Shown piece by piece: positions 36,983 to 44,888 of a stretch of 64,000 bases of DNA; the stretch's first letter is position 1; each line of letters opens with the position of its first letter. The notes below the pieces were generated by a model. That model did not search any database. It saw only the letters and a program-made list of their open reading frames with translations, and was not told the DNA's origin. A program made the position numbers and the translations under genes. The stretch is from positions 62,001 to 126,000 of the forward strand of contig JAFRMR010000026.1 in NCBI GenBank assembly GCA_017430535.1, read 5' to 3'. The DNA comes from Clostridia bacterium (lineage in GTDB: Bacteria; Bacillota; Clostridia; Oscillospirales; Acutalibacteraceae).

Positions 36983-37813
36983 ATGAAAAAACTTTTATCT
37001 TTAATAATTGCCGCGGCAGTAATGCTGTGTATGAGTGTCAGTTCCTATGCCGCTTTATTGACACGGCCCGTAACGGTGGAGCCCTATACCGCTGTTGTAA
37101 ACAGTGTAGGCGGCTACATTATCCTTAACGGCACCGATGATGCGGATTGGATTCCTTACGGCGGCAAAATCAATGTAACCGGCGAATACAAAACCGTCGA
37201 CGGCACAGAGTATGTAAAAGGTACTTATGAGGGCAAAAATGTAGAGGTGCAGAAAAGTTATGTGGTTAAGGAAGATGATTTCAAACCCTTAAGCAAGGAA
37301 GAACTCAGCTCCATTATTGCCGAGAACGAAAAAAATCCGGATTCCGAGCTTTCCCTTCCGGATATCACAACCTCACCCATCACTACCACAAGGCGCAGGC
37401 TTATAGATAATATTCGCCAGTCAACTACAACCACCAAGCCTTCTGCCACAGAAACAACCACTCAGGAGCCGGAAACCACCACGGCAGTTACCACCACACT
37501 TGCTCCTTCAACCACCGCTAAAGCAACCACAACCACCACAGTAAAGGCAACAACCACCACAACCACTCTTCCTGCAGAGACCGAAACGGAAACCTCGGAA
37601 ATTCTGCTTGATGAAACAGAGGAGATTACCTCTTTTTCCGAAGAAGAAACCGAAACCGAGAGCGAAACTGAAATCCTCACCACTTCAGAGAAAATAACCG
37701 AAGCTCCCGTTAAAAATATGAAAGGCGTTATCACCGCAGGCGCGGCAGGGCTTCTTATACTTGCCGCCGTTGCAGGCGTATGCGTATTCTTTATCAAAAG
37801 GCGTAAAATGTAA
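36983..37813 (+). CDS. Surface protein with signal peptide, Thr-rich stalk and C-terminal anchor
   Basis: A 276-residue protein I cannot assign to a family. A clear signal peptide (MKKLLSLIIAAAVMLCMSVS, cleavage near SYA) leads to a small folded region of about 100 residues (GGYIILNGTDDADWIPYGG), then a long Thr-rich and Glu-rich stalk, and a C-terminal membrane segment ending in KRRKM. GGGGGAA precedes the internal ATG, which starts the signal peptide; a longer frame upstream overlaps the promoter. It opens a run of small exported proteins. Confidence 0.75.
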   Translation: MKKLLSLIIAAAVMLCMSVSSYAALLTRPVTVEPYTAVVNSVGGYIILNGTDDADWIPYGGKINVTGEYKTVDGTEYVKGTYEGKNVEVQKSYVVKEDDFKPLSKEELSSIIAENEKNPDSELSLPDITTSPITTTRRRLIDNIRQSTTTTKPSATETTTQEPETTTAVTTTLAPSTTAKATTTTTVKATTTTTTLPAETETETSEILLDETEEITSFSEEETETESETEILTTSEKITEAPVKNMKGVITAGAAGLLILAAVAGVCVFFIKRRKM

Positions 37814-37828
37814 TCTGCAGGTGAAAAA

Positions 37829-38923
37829 ATGACCGGACTTAAAAAAGCGCTGACAAGTAAAAACATCATATCCGGGTGGATGTATTTCTATATCCACTTT
37901 GCTATGGAAGTGCTCTGCTTCTTCTGCCTTAAAAAGCAGATTGCCAATGCGGATGTTTCCCTTCTGTGGCTTTTCCCCTTCGTCTATGATGCCCTCGCTT
38001 TTGTACCTCAGGCAGTTGTGGGTTATATCAATGACAGGTTCCCTAAATTCAACGCAGGGCTTACGGGTATAATCCTTATGGTTTTTGCGGCGCTTTCATT
38101 TTGGCTGGGGATTCTTCCCGGCAGATATCCGGCCCTTATTGTGCTGTGCGCAGGCAACGCCCTTACCCATGTGGGCGGCGCCGAGGTCACAATCAGAAGC
38201 TCCGGCGGGCGCCTTGCCCATCCGGCGGTGTTTGTTGCAGGCGGCGCTTTCGGCGTAATAACCGGCACCCTGCTTTCGGGCACAAACCTGCCCTATATCG
38301 CCGTTATTCTTTTCCTGCTTTCCGCCGTACCTTTTGCGGTTCTGGCTCAGAAATTCAGATTCCCGTATGTTGATTCCCGTGAACTTTGCAAAGGTTTCAA
38401 TTACGCAAAAAAAGGTATTCCCGTTTCCGTAATTCTGTTTGTTTCCGTGCTGGTGGTTGTCGTCAGAGCATATATGGGCTACTGCCTTCCCATGGCGTGG
38501 AAAACCACCGCCCTTCACTCCGTACTGCTGTATGTGGCTATGGGCGTGGGCAAAGCCGCAGGTGGCATTCTTGCCGATGCTTACGGTGTAAAGAAAACCG
38601 CCCTCATCAGTGCGGCGGGAGCACTGCCTTTTATACTCCTTGGCAATAAAATAATGATAGTTTCCCTTATAGGCATAATGCTTTTCAGCATGACCATGTC
38701 CATTACCCTTGCCCTTAATGTTTCCGTGCTCAAAGGGGCCCCGGGCCTTGCCTTCGGCTACACCACCACGGCCCTTTTCATCGGCACTCTGCCTATATTC
38801 TTCATAAGCGTAAAATCATATTTACTGAGCAGCATAATTCTTTCTGTTTTCACAGTTCTTTCCTTTGCTGCCCTTGCGATTATTATAGGAAAGGATGAAA
38901 AAATCAGTGAACAGCATCAGTAA
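37829..38923 (+). CDS. MFS-like multi-spanning membrane protein
   Basis: A 364-residue integral membrane protein with about ten to eleven hydrophobic segments. Features such as VVGYINDRFPKFNAG after the second segment and GGILADAYGVKKTALISA in the second half resemble the cytoplasmic loop 2-3 and 8-9 motifs of MFS transporters, though the protein is short. Substrate unknown. It starts 15 bases after the surface-protein stop, so it is co-transcribed with it. The ribosome site is weak (CAGGTG). Confidence 0.65.
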   Translation: MTGLKKALTSKNIISGWMYFYIHFAMEVLCFFCLKKQIANADVSLLWLFPFVYDALAFVPQAVVGYINDRFPKFNAGLTGIILMVFAALSFWLGILPGRYPALIVLCAGNALTHVGGAEVTIRSSGGRLAHPAVFVAGGAFGVITGTLLSGTNLPYIAVILFLLSAVPFAVLAQKFRFPYVDSRELCKGFNYAKKGIPVSVILFVSVLVVVVRAYMGYCLPMAWKTTALHSVLLYVAMGVGKAAGGILADAYGVKKTALISAAGALPFILLGNKIMIVSLIGIMLFSMTMSITLALNVSVLKGAPGLAFGYTTTALFIGTLPIFFISVKSYLLSSIILSVFTVLSFAALAIIIGKDEKISEQHQ

Positions 38924-39113
38924 AATTATGGATTTATTCCTTTGGGTCAAGGTCCGCGACGGCTTTGCCCTTGTTATGGCCGCCGTTGCGCTTGCCGTGA
39001 TTCTTACGGTTATTTTTACAGCTGTTGAGCTTAAAAAATACAGGAGGGATGGGGATGCTGAAATCACTTCCCCTGATGATGGCGGAATGCCTGATTCTGA
39101 CAATACTGATTGA
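38895..39113 (+). CDS. Small single-span membrane protein, start uncertain
   Basis: A 72-residue product with one strong membrane segment (about residues 22-44, FALVMAAVALAVILTVIFTA) and an acidic Asp-rich tail. It overlaps the preceding gene by 29 bases and the next by about 59, so it could be a chance frame; an ATG 33 bases further in would remove the first overlap. The hydrophobic segment and basic stop-transfer KKYRR make it look real. No family is recognised. Confidence 0.45.
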   Translation: MKKSVNSISKIMDLFLWVKVRDGFALVMAAVALAVILTVIFTAVELKKYRRDGDAEITSPDDGGMPDSDNTD

Positions 39114-39411
39114 GGGCGCCCTCGCCGTTATTATAGGTGTCAGAGGCAGGCGGAATCTTGTTACCGTTACCCTTGTCAATATAATAACAAACCCGGTGCT
39201 GGTGCCCCTTACCTTCCTTGTGGGCTATTTTTACGGCCTGCATACAAGGATGATTGTTGAAATATCCGGCGAAATTGCAGTGTTTATTATTGAAGGCCTT
39301 ATTTACCGCAAGTATCCCGTGCATAAAAAGCTTAATCCGTTTCTTGTTTCTCTTATTCTCAACGGAGTTTCTTACGCAAGCGGGTATATAATAAACTTTT
39401 TTGCAGGGTGA
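39055..39411 (+). CDS. Small membrane protein with three or four TM segments
   Basis: A 118-residue hydrophobic protein (segments near residues 5-22, 32-55, 62-82 and 98-115). AGGAGGG seven bases upstream fixes the start at the MLKSLPLMM codon. I do not recognise the family; no catalytic motif is visible. Its stop lies four bases before the next start codon, which points to translation in series within the exported-protein locus. Confidence 0.7.
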   Translation: MLKSLPLMMAECLILTILIEGALAVIIGVRGRRNLVTVTLVNIITNPVLVPLTFLVGYFYGLHTRMIVEISGEIAVFIIEGLIYRKYPVHKKLNPFLVSLILNGVSYASGYIINFFAG

Positions 39412-39415
39412 TTAT

Positions 39416-39727
39416 ATGAAAAAACTTGTTGCATTATTATTCTGCCTGGCTTTTGCCGCCGCCTTTTCATCAGCCGCCTTTGCCGATGAAATAGACCCGG
39501 ATTTAGGCAGATACACAGGCAGTTACAGCGAAGAAGAAACCAGCACAAAACAAGAAAGCGAAACGAGACCCCTTCTCAGAATGAATGCCATCACTTTTTC
39601 AAACCTGTGCATGGCAGGGGGAGTTGCCCTGTCGGCAGGGGGCATAATAACCCTTGCCGTTATAAATAAAAGGAAACCGGAAAAATCCGAAGCCGATAAG
39701 GAGAATACAGATGAAAAGACTGATTAA
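39416..39727 (+). CDS. Small exported protein with C-terminal anchor
   Basis: A 103-residue protein. The signal peptide ends at AFA (LLFCLAFAAAFSSAAFADEI), about 40 hydrophilic residues follow, then a membrane segment (NLCMAGGVALSAGGIITLAV) and a charged cytoplasmic tail. The middle is too short for a known domain. The ATG is chosen because it begins the signal peptide; the preceding gene ends four bases earlier. Its tail overlaps the next gene by 17 bases. Confidence 0.7.
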   Translation: MKKLVALLFCLAFAAAFSSAAFADEIDPDLGRYTGSYSEEETSTKQESETRPLLRMNAITFSNLCMAGGVALSAGGIITLAVINKRKPEKSEADKENTDEKTD

Positions 39728-39950
39728 ACCCCTTCTTGCCGCGGTGCTTACGGCGCTTTTTGCAGTTACCGCTTTTGCGGATGCCGCCGCTCCGGGTCTG
39801 AGAGATGCTGACAGCAGCGGATTCCTTGCGGCAGTGATTATTATTGCAATAATCGTTACTGTTGCGGTTATTGTTACCGTAAAAAGGAAAAAGAAAGATG
39901 CCGCCGGCGCCGCTTCACGGGAAGCTGAAAAAGAGGAGGAAAACCGGTGA
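39711..39950 (+). CDS. Very small exported protein with C-terminal anchor
   Basis: A 79-residue product made almost only of a signal peptide (LLAAVLTALFAVTAFADA), an 11-residue spacer, one membrane segment (LAAVIIIAIIVTVAVIVTV) and a Lys/Glu-rich tail. It repeats in miniature the layout of the preceding gene. The ATG is preceded by AAGGAGA, and the stop overlaps the next start by four bases. Function unknown; it could be a small membrane subunit or adaptor. Confidence 0.65.
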   Translation: MKRLIKPLLAAVLTALFAVTAFADAAAPGLRDADSSGFLAAVIIIAIIVTVAVIVTVKRKKKDAAGAASREAEKEEENR

Positions 39951-40411
39951 AAAAAGCCCTTTGCATTCTGCTGGCAGTTATTATTGCCTGTGCCGCTTCG
40001 GTTGCGGCTTTTGCAGATATGATGGCTCTCCCCGATCCTTTGGATTTGTTTCACAAATTAGTGGATTATGATTACAAAGAGGGCGAGGCTGTTGTTTCAA
40101 ACAAAGACGGAGCAAAGGATCTGAAAGACAGCTCCCGTACCCTTCCCTACGGCACAGCCGTAATTGTCAAAAGCTATGAGATTGAAAACCTAAAGGTTGT
40201 TGTAACCGTAAGCGATTCCGAGGGCTATTATTACAAAGTCCCTGTTGAAGACCTTACCGGACCCGGTGTTGAGAACCTTACAGTGGCCTGGATAATTTTT
40301 GATGAAATAGCCCATTATATCAAAGTCGGTTTTGTCCTTATAGAAGTCGGCCTTACGGCTTTGGTTACTCTGCCAATTGATTTCATTACAAATCCGCTTT
40401 TGTTATTCTGA
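39947..40411 (+). CDS. Exported protein, first of two tandem paralogues
   Basis: A 154-residue protein with a signal peptide ending at AFA (ALCILLAVIIACAASVAAFA). The mature part contains GAKDLKDSSRTLPYGTAVIV, then YYYKVPVEDLTGPGVENLT and a hydrophobic C-terminus that may re-enter the membrane. The stretch from GAKD to GPGVE is shared with the next gene, so the two are duplicates. The short beta-rich core could be an SH3-like fold, but no family is recognised. GAGGA in the upstream tail serves as ribosome site. Confidence 0.7.
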   Translation: MKKALCILLAVIIACAASVAAFADMMALPDPLDLFHKLVDYDYKEGEAVVSNKDGAKDLKDSSRTLPYGTAVIVKSYEIENLKVVVTVSDSEGYYYKVPVEDLTGPGVENLTVAWIIFDEIAHYIKVGFVLIEVGLTALVTLPIDFITNPLLLF

Positions 40412-40437
40412 TTTTCAATTAGAAAGGAAGTTGCAAT

Positions 40438-40908
40438 ATGAAAAAGCTTATTTGCATTCTGCTTGCTTTATCGGTTATTGCCGGCTTTTCCGTTACCGCT
40501 TTTGCGGATATAATAGTGCCTGCCCCATTTGAGCGCGGTCAGGCGGACCGTGAAGCCGTGGTAACCGCCCCCGGCGGAGCCAAGGATGTAACAAACCCCG
40601 ACAGGATTATTCCAAACGGCACTACGGTTTATGTCACCGGCTACAGCAAGGATGACAGCGGCAATATCATAGTTGATGTATATTGGCAAAACAGCAGGGA
40701 AGAAAACAGCTATAAAATCGCCGTTGATGATTTAAGCGGCCCCGGTGTTGAAACCATAAAGAATACCGAGGGGCAGAACGGCATTATCGGCACCATTAAA
40801 GAAAAGCTGTATGATTTATATATGAGTGCGGTCAATGCTTACCGCAGCTTACAGTACAGAATCAGATGGTTCGTTACCGATCTTTACATCAAGATTCATA
40901 ACAACTGA
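40438..40908 (+). CDS. Exported protein, second of two tandem paralogues
   Basis: A 156-residue protein with a signal peptide ending at AFA (LICILLALSVIAGFSVTAFA). The mature region repeats the pattern of the previous gene: EAVVTAPGGAKDVTNPDRII, PNGTTVYVTGY and YKIAVDDLSGPGVETI, followed by a helical C-terminal 45 residues. AGAAAGGAAG lies before the ATG. It is the last gene of the locus, closed by a terminator. Function unknown. Confidence 0.75.
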   Translation: MKKLICILLALSVIAGFSVTAFADIIVPAPFERGQADREAVVTAPGGAKDVTNPDRIIPNGTTVYVTGYSKDDSGNIIVDVYWQNSREENSYKIAVDDLSGPGVETIKNTEGQNGIIGTIKEKLYDLYMSAVNAYRSLQYRIRWFVTDLYIKIHNN

Positions 40909-40923
40909 TTGTCTTTATTTTCA

Positions 40924-40948
40924 GCACAGGCATTGCCTGTGCTTTTTT
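40924..40948 (+). terminator. Intrinsic terminator
   Basis: The stem GCACAGGC / GCCTGTGC with a three-base loop is followed by six T residues, 15 bases after the last exported-protein gene. Confidence 0.9.
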
Positions 40949-41030
40949 GTTGCCCTTTTCTTAATATTTGATTTGCTTTTTTGTTATTGTGTGATATAAT
41001 GGTAAAAAACAATACAAAGGAGATATAATT

Positions 41031-42194
41031 ATGCCAAAAGTAGTATGTCCCTGGAACCTTATCACCGATTTTGTCACCGATGCCTTCAAGGGCTACGGTA
41101 TCCCCGAAGAGGAAGCGAAAATGTGCACCAGCGTTCTTCTTGAATCCGACAAGCGCGGCATTGAGAGCCACGGCTGTAACCGCTTCAAGCCCGTTTATCT
41201 TGACAGAATCAAGGCCGGCATCCAGTTCCCCACCACCAATTTTGATATTATCAAAGAAACAGAAACTACCGCTGTTGTTGACGGTCACAACGGTATGGGC
41301 CAGGTTATAGGCACCAAATCCATGCAGATGGCTATAGATAAAGCCAAGAAATACGGTATGGGTATGGTAGTTGTAAGGAATTCCTGCCACTACGGTATTG
41401 CAGGTTATTATACCTCCATGGCCACCAAGGCCAGCTGCATCGGCCTTACCGGCACCAACGCAAGGCCCTCAGTTGCCCCCACCTTCGGCGTTGAAGGTAT
41501 GTTCGGCACCAACCCCCTCACCCTCGGCGTACCCACCGATGAAAAATTTGATTTCAATATTGACTGCGCATCCTCAATCACCCAGAACGGCAAGGTTGAG
41601 TATTATGCCCGTATAGGCGAGGATATTCACCCCGGCACCGTAATTGACCTTAACGGCAACCCTGTTGAAGGCGACTCCGGCGTTGCCCTCAAGAAGATTC
41701 GTCAGGGCACTGCCGCCCTTACCACCCTTGGCGGTATCGGCGAGGCTCTCGGCGGCTACAAGGGCTACGGCTATGCTCTGTTTGTTGAGCTGCTTTCTTC
41801 CGTTCTTCAGGACGGCGCTTTCGGCAAGGACCTTGACGGTAAAGATGAAAACGGCAATATTCGCCCCTATCATCTGGGTCACTTCTTTATTGCAATAGAT
41901 ACCAACCACTTCCTTGGCGAAGATCTCTGCAGAAAGAAAGCCGGCGAAATCATCCGCACCATCCGCGCCTCCAGAAAGATGCCCGGAGCAGACAGAATCT
42001 ACACTGCCGGCGAAAAGGAATACGAAATCTGGAAGAGCCGCGAGGGCTCCGGTGTTCCCATCAATGAGTCCGTACAGGGCGAAATCAACGCAGTTCGCGA
42101 TGAGCTGGGCCTTGACTACACCTTCCCCTGGGAGGATAACTATGTTCCCTATGAGAAGGAAATGAAGATTACCGCTCTTATTGAAAATGACTGA
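41031..42194 (+). CDS. Ldh2/MDH2-family NAD(P)-dependent oxidoreductase
   Basis: A 387-residue member of the malate/L-sulfolactate/ureidoglycolate dehydrogenase family (not the Rossmann type). It shows the catalytic His context SDKRGIESHGCNRF, VVDGHNGMGQV, VVVRNSCHYGIAGYY and GTNPLTLGVPTDEKF, with FDIDCASSI-like dimer core. It oxidises or reduces a 2-hydroxyacid; the exact substrate is not predictable. AAAGGAGA eight bases upstream marks the start, and a TATAAT lies 30 bases before the ATG. Monocistronic. Confidence 0.88.
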   Translation: MPKVVCPWNLITDFVTDAFKGYGIPEEEAKMCTSVLLESDKRGIESHGCNRFKPVYLDRIKAGIQFPTTNFDIIKETETTAVVDGHNGMGQVIGTKSMQMAIDKAKKYGMGMVVVRNSCHYGIAGYYTSMATKASCIGLTGTNARPSVAPTFGVEGMFGTNPLTLGVPTDEKFDFNIDCASSITQNGKVEYYARIGEDIHPGTVIDLNGNPVEGDSGVALKKIRQGTAALTTLGGIGEALGGYKGYGYALFVELLSSVLQDGAFGKDLDGKDENGNIRPYHLGHFFIAIDTNHFLGEDLCRKKAGEIIRTIRASRKMPGADRIYTAGEKEYEIWKSREGSGVPINESVQGEINAVRDELGLDYTFPWEDNYVPYEKEMKITALIEND

Positions 42195-42210
42195 CAGCAT
42201 ATAAATCTTT

Positions 42211-42244
42211 ACCGGCTCACGGTAATCCGTGAGCCGGTAATTTT
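42211..42244 (+). terminator. Intrinsic terminator
   Basis: A perfect 12-bp stem ACCGGCTCACGG / CCGTGAGCCGGT with a TAAT loop is followed by AATTTT, 16 bases after the dehydrogenase stop. Confidence 0.85.
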
Positions 42245-42266
42245 AAAAAATTCCGGAGGTAATTCG

Positions 42267-43100
42267 GTGAAACTTGAAAAATCAACCGTAAACATCGGCC
42301 TTGAAAAGCCATTGAAGATTCTGCATGTAACCGATTCCCACCTCGCATTTGTTGATGAGCGTGATAATGAGCGTAAACATGCCCTTGCCCGCAGATTATC
42401 AAGCCCTGAAAAAGAAAAGTATTTTTACGAGCACCTTGAATACGGCAAAGCTAACTGCGACCTTATAGTTCACACCGGTGATCTTTATGATTTTACCTCA
42501 CAGGCAAGTTTTGATTTTGCCCGGAAAGTTCTTGCGGATGAAAAACTGTTTTATGCGGTGGGTAACCACGAGTTTTCGCAGTATGTGGGCGAAGCCTATG
42601 AGGACAGGGCATATAAAATGAACAGCTTTCACGAAATGGGCCCGGGCCTCGGCGTACCTCTGTTTTTCAATTCACGGGTTTTCGGCGGGGTGAATTTTGT
42701 TGCCATTGATAACAGCTATCATCAGTTTGAATTCTGGCAGATAACACGGCTTGAAAAAGAAATAAAAAAAGGTCTGCCCGTGGTTCTTGCAATGCATGTT
42801 CCGATTTTTGAGCAGTCCCTTTATGATTACCATATTAAGCGTAGCGGCGAGGGCAGCAGCAGTTACCTTGCGGGCTGCGATGAGGACCACCTTCCCTATG
42901 ATGAGTGGCGGGCCGTTGAAATACGCCCCCGTGGCGCAACCATGCAGATGGTGGAGTTCATAAAATCCCGGCCCTCAATTAAGGCAATACTGGCAGGCCA
43001 TGTGCATTTCAGCTTTGAAAGTATGCTCACCGAAACCCTGCCCCAGTTTGTAACCGGCGGCGGCTACGAAGGCATCGCCCGTGAGATCACACTGTTATAG
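42267..43100 (+). CDS. Calcineurin-like metallophosphoesterase
   Basis: A 277-residue cytoplasmic metallophosphoesterase. The metal-binding blocks are complete: LHVTDSHL, VHTGDLYDF, AVGNHEFS, a later His in LAMHVPIF and AGHVHFSF. No signal peptide or anchor is seen, in contrast to the phosphoesterase near 54 kb. GGAGGTAA eight bases upstream supports the GTG start (the first codon is gtg). Its substrate is unknown. Confidence 0.85.
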   Translation: MKLEKSTVNIGLEKPLKILHVTDSHLAFVDERDNERKHALARRLSSPEKEKYFYEHLEYGKANCDLIVHTGDLYDFTSQASFDFARKVLADEKLFYAVGNHEFSQYVGEAYEDRAYKMNSFHEMGPGLGVPLFFNSRVFGGVNFVAIDNSYHQFEFWQITRLEKEIKKGLPVVLAMHVPIFEQSLYDYHIKRSGEGSSSYLAGCDEDHLPYDEWRAVEIRPRGATMQMVEFIKSRPSIKAILAGHVHFSFESMLTETLPQFVTGGGYEGIAREITLL

Positions 43101-43105
43101 AATAT

Positions 43106-43135
43106 AAAAAAGAGAGCCCCAAGGCTCTCTTTTTT
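43106..43135. terminator. Bidirectional intrinsic terminator
   Basis: The stem AAAAAAGAGAGCC-type / GGCTCTCTTTTTT with a CCAA loop gives a T-tract on each strand and lies between convergent genes. Confidence 0.9.
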
Positions 43136-43144
43136 GCACTTTTA

Positions 43145-44482
43145 TTAACTCCAATACTCGGCAGTTATTTGGGGAACCGAATTTGCATTTCCGCGAATTG
43201 TTTCATAGGTGTATATTTCGTCAAATGTTCCCCAAACAGTGATTGTATCACCTTCAAGAATTCTACTATCGGAACTATAGTTATTTATTCTTACATAGTA
43301 CAAATTACCGTTTGACCTAATAAAGTAAACCGAGTAATAAAGAGGGGAACTTGACTCTGAAATAACTTGAAAAACTTTTCCTGTGACTTTAACATATGTT
43401 CCTTCGTATTTTCCAGGATATCTTGAAAGTGAATCGTAGGAAACAGACTGACAAGATGCTTTGTATTTACTTTCACTCATATCGGAACAAATAATATCGA
43501 GATTACATTTGAATTTATCATATGTTATTTCTACGGTAACAGTTCCGTCTTCCTTTAATTCTGCTGGTTTTGAAATTTTCCATCCACTAAGAGTTTTCTT
43601 TGTTCCGTCTTTCAATTCACCTGTAACAACAATATCTTTATTGTTTTCATCAATTAAAGTGCCTGCTTTTGTACTTCCTTTATATACGGCAGAAATTGAT
43701 TTGATGGATAAGGTTGAACAAATCAGTTTTAATTCATTTTCAAGCTCTTCACCGGATACAGGATCGGTATATTTTACAATTATAGAATACTCACCATCGG
43801 TTTCTAAAGTCACAGATTCGGGGTCGAAAGTACAGTCGTTTGTTACATCAACCTCTTCTCCGTTTTTCAGGGTTGCTTTAACAGTTATCTGATTTTTTGA
43901 AACAACAGTTTTATCCTCTAAACTCCCGTCATATGATGCACTTATCTTTAGTGCCTGACTGGTAGAGCATTTAACTTTTAATTCTGTTCTGCATTCCTTA
44001 TAGGATATAATAACTGAAGCAGATTCATCAGCTTTAAGTTCTTTAGGTTCTTCTATTTCCCAGTTAGACAGGTTAACTGTTTTTCCATTCTTTTTTTCGC
44101 CTGTAACTATAATACCCTTATTCTTTTTGTCAAGAATAACTAGTGCAGATGTATCTCCATCATACTTAGCATTTATTTTTACAATCTTTGGCTTGAGTGC
44201 AATAGATAGAATAATAGCTAGTAAAACAATAAAAGCCGCTAGGGTTCCAATAATTACCTTTTTGTTTCCTTTTTTTGAAGCAGAAGTAATAGTTTTGATT
44301 CCTGATGTGTTTTCGGTTATCACTTCGTTTTTATCTTGAGTATCACATATTTCATTTTCAGTTGAATTGACAGGGGATGTCATGGCTTCTTCTTTTACAT
44401 TTTCATTATTATTTATCGGGGTTCCACATTCAGGGCAGAATTTGCTTTCACCAACATCTTGGCCGCATTTAGGACACAGCAT
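43145..44482 (-). CDS. Zinc-ribbon membrane protein with three Ig-like repeats and an OB-like C-terminus
   Basis: A 445-residue protein. Residues 2-20 form a zinc ribbon (CPKCGQDVGESKFCPECG); a Lys-rich region leads to one membrane segment (VIIGTLAAFIVLLAIILSIA). Outside lie three tandem repeats of about 75 residues with the pattern [YDG...DGT..LSGW...P.EL...V.I.Y....L.I.CS] and a final domain (GTYVKVTGKVFQVISES ... GDTITVWGTFDEI) that resembles an OB fold. Base composition is clearly more AT-rich than the neighbours, suggesting transfer. GGAGG before the internal ATG sets the start. Function unknown. Confidence 0.75.
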   Translation of the reverse strand: MLCPKCGQDVGESKFCPECGTPINNNENVKEEAMTSPVNSTENEICDTQDKNEVITENTSGIKTITSASKKGNKKVIIGTLAAFIVLLAIILSIALKPKIVKINAKYDGDTSALVILDKKNKGIIVTGEKKNGKTVNLSNWEIEEPKELKADESASVIISYKECRTELKVKCSTSQALKISASYDGSLEDKTVVSKNQITVKATLKNGEEVDVTNDCTFDPESVTLETDGEYSIIVKYTDPVSGEELENELKLICSTLSIKSISAVYKGSTKAGTLIDENNKDIVVTGELKDGTKKTLSGWKISKPAELKEDGTVTVEITYDKFKCNLDIICSDMSESKYKASCQSVSYDSLSRYPGKYEGTYVKVTGKVFQVISESSSPLYYSVYFIRSNGNLYYVRINNYSSDSRILEGDTITVWGTFDEIYTYETIRGNANSVPQITAEYWS

Positions 44483-44494
44483 ATTTTTACCTCC

Positions 44495-44515
44495 AATATT
44501 CAATATATGAATATT
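44495..44515. promoter_or_regulatory. 21-bp palindrome, likely operator
   Basis: AATATTCA and TGAATATT form a perfect dyad around an ATATA centre, between the -10 box and the start codon of the Ig-repeat gene. The divergent XRE regulator next door is the obvious candidate ligand. Confidence 0.55.
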
Positions 44516-44541
44516 ATATTCAATAAAATTATGACTGTCAA
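44513..44541 (-). promoter_or_regulatory. Consensus sigma-A promoter of the Ig-repeat protein gene
   Basis: On the minus strand TTGACA and TATAAT are separated by 17 bases, 30 bases upstream of the start. The -10 box abuts the palindromic operator candidate. Confidence 0.8.
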
Positions 44542-44580
44542 GCATATTTTATGACATAATTTAATATGTGAGGTGACAGT

Positions 44581-44805
44581 ATGAAGAATATAAAGCTTAT
44601 AAGGGTTATAAATGACTACACCCAATTAAAGGTTCAGATGGAAACCGGTATTCAGCAGAGTATCATTTCAAAATACGAAACCGGCGAGCTGACACCCACA
44701 ACCGATAATCTTCTTATACTTGCCGCCTTCTATAACACAAGCATTGATTATTTACTTGACCTTACAGATGAACAAAAGCCATACCCCAAAAGGAAAAATA
44801 AATAA
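44581..44805 (+). CDS. Small XRE-family HTH regulator
   Basis: A 74-residue Cro/C1-type helix-turn-helix protein (QSIISKYETGELTPTTDNLLILAAFYNTSIDYLLDL), the DNA-binding domain with almost nothing else. GAGGTGA lies seven bases before the ATG. The first helix is slightly unusual (LIRVINDYTQLKVQMETGI). It is divergent from the Ig-repeat gene, with a palindrome between them, so it probably controls that promoter or its own. Confidence 0.85.
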   Translation: MKNIKLIRVINDYTQLKVQMETGIQQSIISKYETGELTPTTDNLLILAAFYNTSIDYLLDLTDEQKPYPKRKNK

Positions 44806-44809
44806 AAAT

Positions 44810-44845
44810 ACAGGAGCAGTTATTATTCATAACCGCTCCTGTTTG
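44810..44845 (+). terminator. Hairpin terminator after the XRE gene
   Basis: ACAGGAGC-GTTAT pairs with ATAAC-CGCTCCTGT with one bulge, followed by TTTGTTTTA. Confidence 0.75.
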
Positions 44846-44888
44846 TTTTATCAGTTCTGCATACTGACGCGCAGCTTGTTTAATTATC

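Noticed and set aside
37462-37869. A 135-codon minus-strand frame rich in Val and Ser
   Set aside because: It is antisense to the Thr-rich stalk of the surface protein and has no ribosome site.
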